From Rhizobiaceae bacterium (GTDB lineage: Bacteria; Pseudomonadota; Alphaproteobacteria; Rhizobiales; Rhizobiaceae), in NCBI GenBank assembly GCA_029212415.1, contig JARGOF010000044.1, positions 1 to 46,109 on the forward strand: a stretch of 46,109 nucleotides of DNA. The letters are read 5' to 3'. Positions 40,849 to 46,109 of this stretch are shown in pieces. Below the pieces are notes generated by a model. That model had not been told where the DNA came from, searched no databases, and saw only the letters and a program-made list of their open reading frames with translations. Numbering within the stretch: the first letter of the stretch is position 1; every line of letters starts with the position of its first letter. Made by a program: the position numbers and the translations under genes.

Positions 40849-41180
40849 GGCTTCTTCCCGATGAAGCGGAAAACACTAGCCGCGACAGCGGCGAAAGCCC
40901 GCTCTGGCGGCCTGGATGGCGGTTGAGATGGATATGCGGGATAGCCCTCGCCCAGCATCAGCCAGGCAAGGTCACAGCAGAAAGCAGCCGCATAGACGCG
41001 CGCATATGCAACAGAGACGCCGCATCGGCCAGATTCTTGCGAATAGTACATTTCGTGAGGCCAGCCGTTTTGGATGGCCGCAGCCCGCGCGCTTCTGTAT
41101 CCGGCAGCGATCCGAGCCTGCTGAAGTCGCGCCGATCTTTGCTTGCGTTCGATTCGCTCCAGCTTGGAAAAATCGATCAT
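40845..41180 (-). CDS. Xre/CII-like HTH protein
   Basis: The 111-aa protein has RSARLQQARIAAGYRSARAA, AIQNGWPHEMYYSQESGRCG and YARVYAAAFCCDLAWLMLGE, the pattern of a Cro/CI-type HTH that ends in the typical W-L-x-x-G-E-G. The C-terminus is Pro-rich. It is the second early gene, so a CII- or Cro-like regulator is likely. It is overlapped on both sides (ATGA). Confidence 0.75.
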   Translation of the reverse strand: MIDFSKLERIERKQRSARLQQARIAAGYRSARAAAIQNGWPHEMYYSQESGRCGVSVAYARVYAAAFCCDLAWLMLGEGYPAYPSQPPSRPPERAFAAVAASVFRFIGKKP

Positions 41181-41395
41181 GCCGTGTCTCCTCTAACTTC
41201 GAAGAACCAGCTATCCGCCCAGGAAAGGTCCCGCCGATGAGCCTCAGCCCGAATACGTTCGAGTACTGGGAGGCGCGGATGCAATTCTCCTGCTTCCCAG
41301 CGGCTCACGACGCTTTGCGGGACGCCTGCGATGCTGGCGAACTCAACTTGTGTGACGCGAAAGACGTTTTTTCGTATGTGGAGGATCTGGTTCAT
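41177..41395 (-). CDS. Cro/Ner-like repressor, first early gene
   Basis: The 72-aa protein is almost entirely an HTH_3 domain (RVTQVEFASIAGVPQSVVSR, then WEAGELHPRLPVLERIRAEA). It faces the CI-like gene across the operators, the place of cro in lambda and ner in Mu. It probably dampens the early promoter and repressor synthesis. The ATG has no Shine-Dalgarno sequence; the predicted transcript would start within a few bases of it. Confidence 0.85.
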   Translation of the reverse strand: MNQILHIRKNVFRVTQVEFASIAGVPQSVVSRWEAGELHPRLPVLERIRAEAHRRDLSWADSWFFEVRGDTA

Positions 41396-41405
41396 AAAGT
41401 GGAAT

Positions 41406-41419
41406 ATACGTCAACGTAT
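41406..41419. promoter_or_regulatory. Operator 1 (ATACGTCAACGTAT)
   Basis: One of three dyads of the form ATACGNNNNCGTAT between the divergent repressor and Cro-like genes. It overlaps the -10 of the early promoter. Confidence 0.75.
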
Positions 41420-41424
41420 ATAAT
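41419..41424 (+). promoter_or_regulatory. Putative repressor promoter -10 (TATAAT)
   Basis: A perfect TATAAT on the plus strand lies 55 bp before the repressor ATG. The -35 region is poor, as for a maintenance promoter that needs activation by bound repressor. Its position between operators 1 and 2 fits this. Confidence 0.5.
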
Positions 41425-41429
41425 TTGCA

Positions 41430-41443
41430 ATACACAAACGTAT
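41430..41443. promoter_or_regulatory. Operator 2 (ATACACAAACGTAT)
   Basis: Second dyad of the ATACGNNNNCGTAT type, with one arm changed. Centre-to-centre distance is 24 bp to operator 1 and 26 bp to operator 3. Confidence 0.7.
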
Positions 41444-41455
41444 TTTACTGCAAAT

Positions 41456-41469
41456 ATACGCTATCGTAT
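41456..41469. promoter_or_regulatory. Operator 3 (ATACGCTATCGTAT)
   Basis: Third dyad, with perfect ATACG/CGTAT arms, ten bp before the repressor ATG, where bound protein could block repressor synthesis. Confidence 0.75.
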
Positions 41470-41478
41470 AACTTGCCG

Positions 41479-42093
41479 ATGAACGTCCCCATGATAGTTA
41501 TGCATCTGCAGGCAGCCACTGGCTGGAGCCAAGCTAAGCTGGCAACGCACTTAGGTGTGAGTCAGCCAGATGTTTCGAGGTGGAAAAAGGGTAGCGAACC
41601 CAAGGGGCACAATATGGAAGCTCTTCGCCAACTGGCGATGGAGTACGGTGTGCTCAATAAGGAAAGGGAACGCCAGGCCATATCCATCATGGGCCATATC
41701 GAAGCCGGCGGTGCGGTCGACGGCTGGACGGACCAGGCGCCGGATGAAAGTATGGAGCAGATCGAACTGCCGGACACGGCTGCAATTGCCTCGTCCATGA
41801 TTGCAAACCCTGTTGGCTTCCGCGTCCTGGGCGACTCTATGTATCCCCGCTTCCGCGACGGCGAGATCCTTGTCGTTGAGCGATATCCACGCGTCGGTAT
41901 CGAAACATTCATCTATATTGAGGCCGCGATCATCACCGTCGATGGCTTGCGTTGCATCAAACGCGTCATGCCCGGTCGGAGGCCCGGCATCTATACGCTC
42001 GAAAGCGTCAACCCGGTATTCCCGCCGATCGCCGACGTGGCAATACGCTGGGCAAGCCCGGTTCGTTTCATGATTTTAAATGTCGGTCTGTAA
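41479..42093 (+). CDS. CI/LexA-type prophage repressor (HTH plus S24 peptidase domain)
   Basis: The 204-aa protein has an N-terminal HTH (WSQAKLATHLGVSQPDVSRW, residues 16-35) and an S24 autocleavage domain: hinge IEAGG (74-78), nucleophile Ser120 in VLGDSMYPRFRDGEILVVER, and Lys161 in GLRCIKRV. It should hold lysogeny and be inactivated by RecA-stimulated self-cleavage, as lambda CI and unlike the Mu c repressor. I use ATG 41479 after operator 3; none of the possible starts (41425, 41479, 41491, 41500) has a Shine-Dalgarno site, and 41425 would lie within the operators. Confidence 0.88.
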   Translation: MNVPMIVMHLQAATGWSQAKLATHLGVSQPDVSRWKKGSEPKGHNMEALRQLAMEYGVLNKERERQAISIMGHIEAGGAVDGWTDQAPDESMEQIELPDTAAIASSMIANPVGFRVLGDSMYPRFRDGEILVVERYPRVGIETFIYIEAAIITVDGLRCIKRVMPGRRPGIYTLESVNPVFPPIADVAIRWASPVRFMILNVGL

Positions 42094-42121
42094 GGTTTCG
42101 CCCCAGGTTGGCGCGAAACCT
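42093..42121 (+). terminator. Hairpin after the repressor gene
   Basis: AGGTTTCGC (42093-42101) pairs perfectly with GCGAAACCT (42113-42121) immediately at the repressor stop codon. A competing stem, GCGCGAAA (42111-42118) with TTTCGCGC (42128-42135), overlaps it. The T run is weak (CGATTT). Confidence 0.6.
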
Positions 42122-42250
42122 CCTCGATTTCGCGCCACCGTGGCAAAAACGTCTGCCCAACTTAAATCAGCTTGTCGCCGCCTGATCGCAAAACGCTAAC
42201 GCATTGTTCTGGTTGTTGTATTTCAATTATTGGCGACCCGTTTCCTTCAC

Positions 42251-42267
42251 TTGTGCAAATTGCACAA
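42251..42267. promoter_or_regulatory. 17-bp perfect palindrome TTGTGCAA-A-TTGCACAA
   Basis: Two 8-bp arms mirror each other around a single A. This is a typical dimeric regulator site. The core TGTGCA...TGCACA resembles rhizobial lux/tra boxes but with a spacer of 3 rather than 4, so the binding protein is open. Confidence 0.65.
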
Positions 42268-42570
42268 CTTGATTTTGCTTTTCCGCCCTAATACAATGGC
42301 CTTGGATGATCCTTTCGAAGGTGAGGCTTCAAATCGAAATCAACCATGTTCTCAATGGCTTGCGAATGGACAAGACGCACACGCCAGTTTGTTTTCGAAG
42401 GATGTTTGAGGACCTGTCGGGGATCGCCCGAAGACCAGCCGAAACCATCGTTTTGTCTAAAACCTGCTGGCAAATGAACCAACCGCCAAATTTTTCGCGG
42501 CACCTTCTAAGTCATTGTTCTCCCATCGATACTCGCCAAATCCAATCTAATCTCGGGTAATCCCGGAAAT

Positions 42571-42594
42571 CCCAGAACCTCGTGTCAAACAACA
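42571..42594 (-). promoter_or_regulatory. Prophage left end (attL-type terminus)
   Basis: Read inwards on the minus strand, the end is TGTTG... with GGTTCTGGG at positions 16-24, matching GGTTTTGGG at the same positions of the other end. The next five bases outside are the duplicated CTTGG. Confidence 0.68.
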
Positions 42595-42599
42595 CTTGG
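42595..42599. repeat. Target-site duplication, right copy (CTTGG)
   Basis: Same five bases as at 4991-4995, directly after the terminal CA of the prophage. Confidence 0.72.
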
Positions 42600-42796
42600 C
42601 ACACAATGACCACAAAAACTTGAATGAAAATCATCCTCTGGATTTATGGCGCTGGCTGAAAGGGAGAGCCGGCGAGCAGACCACGACTGATGATGGCACC
42701 TGGCGCCGGACGAATTTGCGGCCCGGGTTGCCTCTACGGATATTGATCAGCACCGCAGTAGCAGACCTGCGCCTGTTCCGAGGAAATAATGATCGC

Positions 42797-43102
42797 CTAG
42801 CGGCTGCCGGTATGCTGCGCCCAATCCTCATGGCCGTGGCGAATACGGATGATCAAAACCTCTCCGCCTTCTTTCGTGATATAAATGATCAAATGCGCTT
42901 TGAACGGGTGTATTCGCACCGGAGGGGCCAGTTCTTCGCGCTGTCTGGCCATGTGTGGATTTGCCGCGATCAGGTCGAATAAGTCGAACAGTTCATCATG
43001 ATATTTTTGGGCTTGAGCGCGACCAAAAAGGCGTAACCCCGCCTCGGCTATACTGATGATATCCTCTTCAGCTTCGCGGGAAAGTTGATAACCCATCGTC
43101 AA
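42797..43102 (-). CDS. ParE/RelE-family toxin
   Basis: The 101-aa protein has the ParE pattern: MGYQLSREAEEDIISIAEAG, AQKYHDELFDLFDLIAANPH, MARQREELAPPVRIHPFKAHLI and a C-terminal VLIIRIRHGHEDW with the conserved R-x-x-H. ParE toxins usually poison DNA gyrase. The stop codon of the antitoxin overlaps its ATG; a start at MGYQ two codons later is possible. It is chromosomal, about 200 bp outside the prophage end. Confidence 0.9.
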   Translation of the reverse strand: MTMGYQLSREAEEDIISIAEAGLRLFGRAQAQKYHDELFDLFDLIAANPHMARQREELAPPVRIHPFKAHLIIYITKEGGEVLIIRIRHGHEDWAQHTGSR

Positions 43103-43350
43103 TTTCTGTGTGTGGCATCCACCCGCGCCTGTGCTTCTGCGAACAGTGCATCTTTCGACCGCTCACCTATACCGTTTTCCAAGCCTTCGTCGACAAAGCG
43201 TTGCATGGCGGCAATCTTATCATTGCGCTCTTGATCCTTGCGTATCAGATCGCGCACATAGTCGCTCGCATTGGAATAGCGGCCGGTTTTCGCCTGCGCT
43301 TCCACCCAGTCCTTCATTGGATCGGGAAGGGACACGTTCATGGTAGCCAT
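43099..43350 (-). CDS. ParD-family antitoxin
   Basis: The 83-aa protein has a ribbon-helix-helix N-terminus (MNVSLPDPMKDWVEAQAKTG followed by RYSNASDYVRDLIRKDQERN) and an acidic C-terminal toxin-binding tail. This is the ParD pattern. It overlaps the toxin gene by 4 bp (ATGA) and should autoregulate the operon. Confidence 0.92.
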   Translation of the reverse strand: MATMNVSLPDPMKDWVEAQAKTGRYSNASDYVRDLIRKDQERNDKIAAMQRFVDEGLENGIGERSKDALFAEAQARVDATHRN

Positions 43351-43479
43351 CGTAAGTCTCCTATATTAAAAATATGGCAGATTTTGGCAATCCTTGTCAA
43401 ACATTGAGCTAACGGTGAGATGAATTGTCTGTGCGCCATTTGCGTCCCGAAAGCTCGCTAATTCCGGTTATAGGTTACC

Positions 43480-43945
43480 CAAACCCTTTATTCGTTTTCT
43501 GCCCCTCTTTAGCGGCATGAGAACCCGGCCCGTTTGCTTCTCCAGCACGGATGGCGTCTTTACAGCGTCATTATCATCGCCTGCCAGAAAGACGCGGGCA
43601 CGCGACCATGCCCAGTCCCAAGCCCACTATGATGCGTTGGGCAAGACTTCCTGCACAGGATTGAGCGTGACATAACGGATGGCGTCAGACAGGTGCATTT
43701 CGTCCATGATCACCGATCCATAGCGTCCCTGACACAGATGTCTCGTGGTTCCGGCCCATGCAATGATACGCAAAGGGTTTGGCGCCAGGCCTGGGTCTCG
43801 CATCGGGCGCGTTCTGCATTCTCGGCCAGCATGTTCAGAGAGAGCGCATCGTCGGTTCCTTCAAAAACACCTGCCCGCGCCTGTTGCCACGCTGGGTGAC
43901 AAGATGCGGCAGACCAGGGACAACTAGGCGGGCGATGCGAGCCAT
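43480..43945 (-). pseudogene. Decayed RAYT (REP-associated tyrosine transposase)
   Basis: Three pieces of one protein remain in different frames. The N-terminus MARIARLVVPGLPHLVTQRG starts at 43945 and stops at 43835. A middle part reads CQGRYGSVIMDEMHLSDAIR then YVTLNPVQEV (about 43745-43627). A C-terminal part reads AWDWAWSRARVFLAGDDNDA. These are typical of RAYT/Y1 transposases (LPHHVTQRGNRR, RYVxLNPVRA, DWPWSS). The catalytic His-x-His and Tyr region is lost. It is inactive. Confidence 0.82.
43486..43547 (+). repeat. Inverted repeat arm 1 (about 62 bp)
   Basis: Near-identical in inverted orientation to 44073-44135, with one indel in a T run and two changes. Both arms derive from the RAYT C-terminal coding end (TGCTGGAGAAGCAAACGGGC region). 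Confidence 0.88.
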
Positions 43946-43973
43946 GAGACATTTGTGGTTTAATTACGGGATT

Positions 43974-43995
43974 GAGTATACTGTCACCGGAATTC
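43974..43995 (+). repeat. RAYT-associated repeat motif, copy 1
   Basis: The 22 bases here (key part ACTGTCACCGGAATTC) match 44142-44163 at 19 of 22 positions. Motifs of this type flank RAYT genes in other bacteria. Confidence 0.7.
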
Positions 43996-44010
43996 GACGC
44001 TGTATAGGTG

Positions 44011-44135
44011 CCATCCGTGCTGAAGCGTGTGAGTGATTTCGTCCAGTTTCCGGGCGACCCCTTCAATGAAGATGCTGGAGAAGCAAACGGGCCGGGTTCT
44101 CATGCCGTAAAAGAGGGGCAGAAAAACGAATAAAG
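44011..44135 (+). pseudogene. RAYT C-terminal fragment, opposite orientation
   Basis: The plus strand reads PSVLKRVSDFVQFPGDPFNE and then, after a frame change, EKQTGRVLMP and KRGRK. This is the C-terminus of a RAYT like that on the other strand, where the piece between PSVL and EKQTG is deleted. The two fragments together show the ancestral order. Confidence 0.7.
44073..44135 (-). repeat. Inverted repeat arm 2 (about 63 bp)
   Basis: Partner of 43486-43547. Confidence 0.88.
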
Positions 44136-44141
44136 AGGACT

Positions 44142-44163
44142 GAGTAAACTTTCACCGTAATTC
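44142..44163 (+). repeat. RAYT-associated repeat motif, copy 2
   Basis: The 22 bases here (key part ACTTTCACCGTAATTC) match copy 1 at 43974-43995 except at three positions; it directly follows the plus-strand RAYT fragment. Confidence 0.7.
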
Positions 44164-44168
44164 AAGGC

Positions 44169-44387
44169 TCACACAACGACACCTTGTCCGTCACCATGTC
44201 GGGCAAGCATCATCGGCCCAACAACAAGCCCTTGTCCGTTGCCAGCGCTGACTGGCATATTAGAGTCAATGAAAGAACCATGTTCTGTGATGGGAAAATT
44301 CATCGACTTGGAATAGGCAGTTGGTACCACGGCCAATCCGAAGAGCGTTAGAGCTGCCACTGTTTTGATGTTGAGTACGAAGGTCAT
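44169..44387 (-). CDS. Small secreted protein, unknown
   Basis: The 72-aa product has a signal peptide (TVAALTLFGLAVVPTAYS) and a short Gly/Met-rich mature part that repeats GNGQGLVV and GDGQGVVV. The ATG overlaps the stop of the gene upstream (ATGA), so the two are coupled. No family is recognised. Confidence 0.6.
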   Translation of the reverse strand: MTFVLNIKTVAALTLFGLAVVPTAYSKSMNFPITEHGSFIDSNMPVSAGNGQGLVVGPMMLARHGDGQGVVV

Positions 44388-45052
44388 TTACCTTCCTCCT
44401 GCCATGTCGCGATTTTTGTTTTGAATTCTTCCGTAATTGGAAACCAGACCTCATCATAAAAAGCCTTGGCAACAGGCCCGACTTTGATATCGAAAGCCTT
44501 CTCAGGCTTCAAGACGACTGCGAAGCCAAACTTGGCAAGCTTTACAAGCTTCTTTTTCGAGTGAGACGACGGCGCATCAGGGTGGCCGTCACCTGTACTT
44601 GCAAAATGCCCCAGATTCATAGTTCCCTCCACCCAAGAGTACCGATTCAAGATGTGGAACCACCCCTCCACCTCTCCACTGCGCAGCATGACTAGGGACT
44701 TCACTTCGTCCTCATCATACGACAGAACATTATAGCTGGCAGCCAACTCAAGATATTTGGCAATACCATGCTCATAACATCGCGCATCCAATGTGTGATG
44801 ACGGGCTTTTTCAGCCATTTTGCAGGGAAGAGCTGATGCATTCGCAGCTTCATCAAACCATGGCCGCTCTATAGGAGTGCCATACACATCGATGTTGCCT
44901 GTATTCAGCCGCATCCAAGCAGCAGTTTCCTGTGCAGCCTTGGTGGCTGATGCAAAAACTTCCGGCCGGCTGAAATGCTCCGCATAGGCCGCAAATTTTT
45001 CCTCAAGGGTTTCTCTTGTCAGCATTGCCAACCGAGCAAAGCTCGCTCCCAT
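44384..45052 (-). CDS. Unknown protein, AT-richer gene
   Basis: The product of up to 222 aa is helical in its first part (TLEEKFAAYAEHFSRPEVFA) and has ERPWFDEAANASALPCKMAE, a central GWFHILNRYSWVEGTMNLGH and the C-terminal AFYDEVWFPITEEFKTKIAT. It has no signal peptide and no motif I know. The start may be 45052 or 45025. GC content is well below that of the chromosome, suggesting transfer. A small secreted gene is coupled downstream. Confidence 0.7.
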   Translation of the reverse strand: MGASFARLAMLTRETLEEKFAAYAEHFSRPEVFASATKAAQETAAWMRLNTGNIDVYGTPIERPWFDEAANASALPCKMAEKARHHTLDARCYEHGIAKYLELAASYNVLSYDEDEVKSLVMLRSGEVEGWFHILNRYSWVEGTMNLGHFASTGDGHPDAPSSHSKKKLVKLAKFGFAVVLKPEKAFDIKVGPVAKAFYDEVWFPITEEFKTKIATWQEEGK

Positions 45053-45264
45053 TGATCTTAGTTCAAGACTATAGATGGGAATTGTGGCAGGGAAAGTTCA
45101 AATTGAACCTACAGATTTCAGGTTCATTTTGGACGTCAGAATCGTATTTTTTTCTAGTTAATTCAATGGGTAATGAGGTGTCAGCTACTCCATCGAGTAG
45201 TTGTCTTGCTCCTTGGATTTGGTGCAAGGGTAACGCATTCTTCTGCCCGAGGAGGGCTGATACC

Positions 45265-45921
45265 ATGAAGAAAGCTACCTCTTTTTTCCTCGCAGCTTCG
45301 GCCGTTGCCATGGCCACCACCACAGTTGGGTGCTCAACATCTTATGAACGTGTCGTGCCTGTCGCCGCGAACGATAACTACACACCGGAGCCGCCGAAGC
45401 CGCCGACCCCGATTGCGGCGAACGATAATCATCCGATCTTGACGGATGCTAGCGGCATCCATGCGATCATTACCGACGTTGCAGTAAAAAATGGCATCAA
45501 TCCACATGTCTTCCTGCACATGGCCAAAATCGAGAGCGCGTTCAATCCGAACGCCTTTCACCCCAAATCCAAGGCCTGCGGTCTTTTCCAGTTCATCCTC
45601 AGTACTGCAAAGGCCTATAAGCTCACAAATTGCCGCGACCCTCGTGCGAATGCCGAGGCAGCTGCTATGCTGTTTAAGGATAATGCAAGGTATCTCCGGA
45701 ATGTTCTCGGGCGTGAGCCATCTGCTGGCGAAATCTACCTTGCTCATCAGCAGGGCGCAGGTGGTGCAGCCAAATTGCTCACCCACCCCCACAAACTTGC
45801 CCGCGACATTGTCGGAGCGAAAGCCGTCACCATGAATGGCGGCCATCTGAGAATGACCGGCATTGAGTTTGCCCAGCTTTGGACGAGCAAGTTTGCTCTA
45901 TTTAATGTGGGCATCCAATAA
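45265..45921 (+). CDS. Lipoprotein with lytic transglycosylase (SLT) domain
   Basis: The 218-aa protein has a lipoprotein signal with lipobox TVGC (lipidated Cys near residue 23), a Pro-rich linker, and an SLT-type lysozyme-like domain: HVFLHMAKIESAFNPNAFHP (catalytic Glu in IES), KACGLFQFILSTAKAYKLTN and GEIYLAHQQGAGGAAKLL. It should cut peptidoglycan glycan strands from the membrane side. GGAGG lies about 10 nt before ATG 45265; longer in-frame sequence upstream is rejected because it would bury the signal peptide. The linker has a repeated AANDN motif. Confidence 0.87.
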   Translation: MKKATSFFLAASAVAMATTTVGCSTSYERVVPVAANDNYTPEPPKPPTPIAANDNHPILTDASGIHAIITDVAVKNGINPHVFLHMAKIESAFNPNAFHPKSKACGLFQFILSTAKAYKLTNCRDPRANAEAAAMLFKDNARYLRNVLGREPSAGEIYLAHQQGAGGAAKLLTHPHKLARDIVGAKAVTMNGGHLRMTGIEFAQLWTSKFALFNVGIQ

Positions 45922-45928
45922 GCCGGAA

Positions 45929-45983
45929 CGCTCCACCTCGTCCATGACCTTATCTGGATGCCGGTTATGGACGAGGTGGAGCG
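45929..45983. terminator. 17-bp perfect inverted repeat after the transglycosylase gene
   Basis: CGCTCCACCTCGTCCAT (45929-45945) and its exact complement (45967-45983) flank a 21-nt loop, 7 bp after the stop codon. It lacks a T run, so it may be a Rho-shielding or mRNA 3'-end element rather than a classic terminator. Confidence 0.6.
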
Positions 45984-46109
45984 GATACGATTGGGTGCCC
46001 CGTCGTGTGGTTGATCTCGCTATCTCTACTTGGGATTCCGGTGACAGGGATTCCGGAATTACGGTAGTTGGTATGGACGCCCCCAACGACTTCAAAATGA
46101 GCCATACTG

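Larger units (their letters stand above)
41403..41430 (-). promoter_or_regulatory. Putative early promoter (minus strand)
   Basis: On the minus strand TTGCAA (41430-41425), a 16-bp spacer and TATATT (41408-41403) form a fair sigma-70 promoter. Operator 1 overlaps its -10 and operator 2 touches its -35. Transcription would start about at the Cro-like ATG (41395), which implies a leaderless or nearly leaderless mRNA. Confidence 0.5.
4996..42594 (-). mobile_element. Mu-like transposable prophage, about 37.6 kb, siphovirus-type virion genes
   Basis: The element starts TG (4996) and ends CA (42594), is flanked by CTTGG on both sides, and has GGTTTTGGG (5011-5019) and GGTTCTGGG (42571-42579, complementary strand) at exactly positions 16-24 from each end. 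It encodes MuA- and MuB-type transposition proteins, GemA, a Mor-like activator, DUF3164, and Mu-type terminase, followed by HK97-type head and non-contractile tail genes. No tyrosine or serine integrase is present. Nearly all genes lie on the minus strand; the repressor and one embedded gene lie on plus. All expected modules are present, so the prophage looks intact apart from one amber codon (31163-31165). Confidence 0.9.
42122..42594. other. Prophage left-end region, AT-rich, no convincing gene
   Basis: This 470-bp stretch lies between the repressor and the left terminus and is AT-richer than the rest of the phage. It holds the second TTTCGC hairpin arm, a 17-bp palindrome (42251-42267) and, in the last 160 bp, GGTTYTGG-like boxes on the minus strand at 42579-42572, 42464-42457 (GGTTTTAG) and 42446-42439 (GGTTTCGG), which could be transposase sites as in the Mu left end. 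A weak minus-strand frame with GTG start (42503 to 42288) is not well supported. Confidence 0.6.

Noticed and set aside
40009-40926. Plus-strand open frame of 305 codons opposite the Rha-MuA fusion gene
   Set aside because: The minus-strand protein has clear domains and coupled start and stop; this frame has none.
42288-42503. Minus-strand frame of 71 codons in the prophage left end
   Set aside because: It begins with GTG, has a poor ribosome site, lies in a region that should hold transposase-binding sites, and I recognise nothing in it.
4983-42590. GTGTCAA present near both junctions (4983-4989 and 42582-42588) as an att core
   Set aside because: On the right it would lie inside the element and does not line up with TG/CA ends; 7 bp is expected by chance, and no integrase exists.
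42596-42982. Plus-strand frame of 128 codons at the right chromosomal junction
   Set aside because: It starts within the target duplication and runs antisense into the well-supported ParE toxin gene.
45898-46095. Minus-strand frame of 65 codons at the window end
   Set aside because: It crosses the perfect inverted repeat and shows no protein-like pattern.

Overview
The window comes from a high-GC alphaproteobacterium, most likely of the order Hyphomicrobiales (rhizobia and relatives). This rests on the C-terminus of the primary sigma factor, the base composition and the rhizobial look of the phage proteins. It holds ordinary chromosome at both ends (1-4995 and 42595-46109) and, between them, one apparently complete transposable Mu-type prophage of about 37.6 kb (4996-42594), inverted relative to the + strand.

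Left chromosome (1-4995): the end of rpoD with its terminator, a yjbQ-family gene overlapping a glutathione S-transferase, a SnoaL-like protein overlapping a GNAT acetyltransferase, a small His/Gly-rich secreted protein converging on a periplasmic SIMPL-domain protein, and a tRNA with anticodon CAT (probably tRNA-Ile2).

Prophage (4996-42594): I place the ends by a 5-bp duplication CTTGG on both sides, TG...CA termini, and a shared GGTTYTGGG box lying 16-24 nt from each end. Read in its own direction (right to left here) it has four parts. (1) A lambda-like switch: an S24 autocleaving repressor on +, facing a Cro/Ner-like gene across three copies of ATACGNNNNCGTAT. (2) A long early operon of mostly overlapping genes: HTH proteins, a Rha-like protein fused to a piece of the transposase DNA-binding region, two short paralogous peptides, a DnaA-domain-IV-like protein, two ParB-like proteins, the MuA-type DDE transposase, the MuB-type ATPase, DUF3164, GemA and a Mor-like activator. 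(3) A lysis and packaging block: endolysin, holin, a peptidoglycan-binding protein, small membrane proteins and the Mu-type terminase (DUF3486 plus large subunit). (4) A virion block that is not Mu-like: HK97-type portal fused to a Mu-F-like domain, HK97 prohead protease and capsid, connector proteins, tail tube, tail-assembly chaperones with a -1 frameshift, tape measure, tail-tip proteins and a 1070-aa tail fibre ending in an SGNH hydrolase. No sheath or contractile baseplate gene is present, so the virion should be a siphovirus-type transposable phage.

Right chromosome (42595-46109): a parDE toxin-antitoxin pair, decayed RAYT (REP-associated tyrosine transposase) copies in inverted orientation with their flanking repeats, an AT-richer coupled pair of unknown genes, and a lipoprotein with a lytic transglycosylase domain.

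The most unusual elements are the fusion of a Rha-like domain to a MuA-derived end-binding segment, the three-operator CI/Cro circuit controlling a Mu-type transposition operon, the portal-MuF fusion, and an amber codon splitting one ParB-like gene. All functional statements come from reading the sequence and recalling families; no searches were run.
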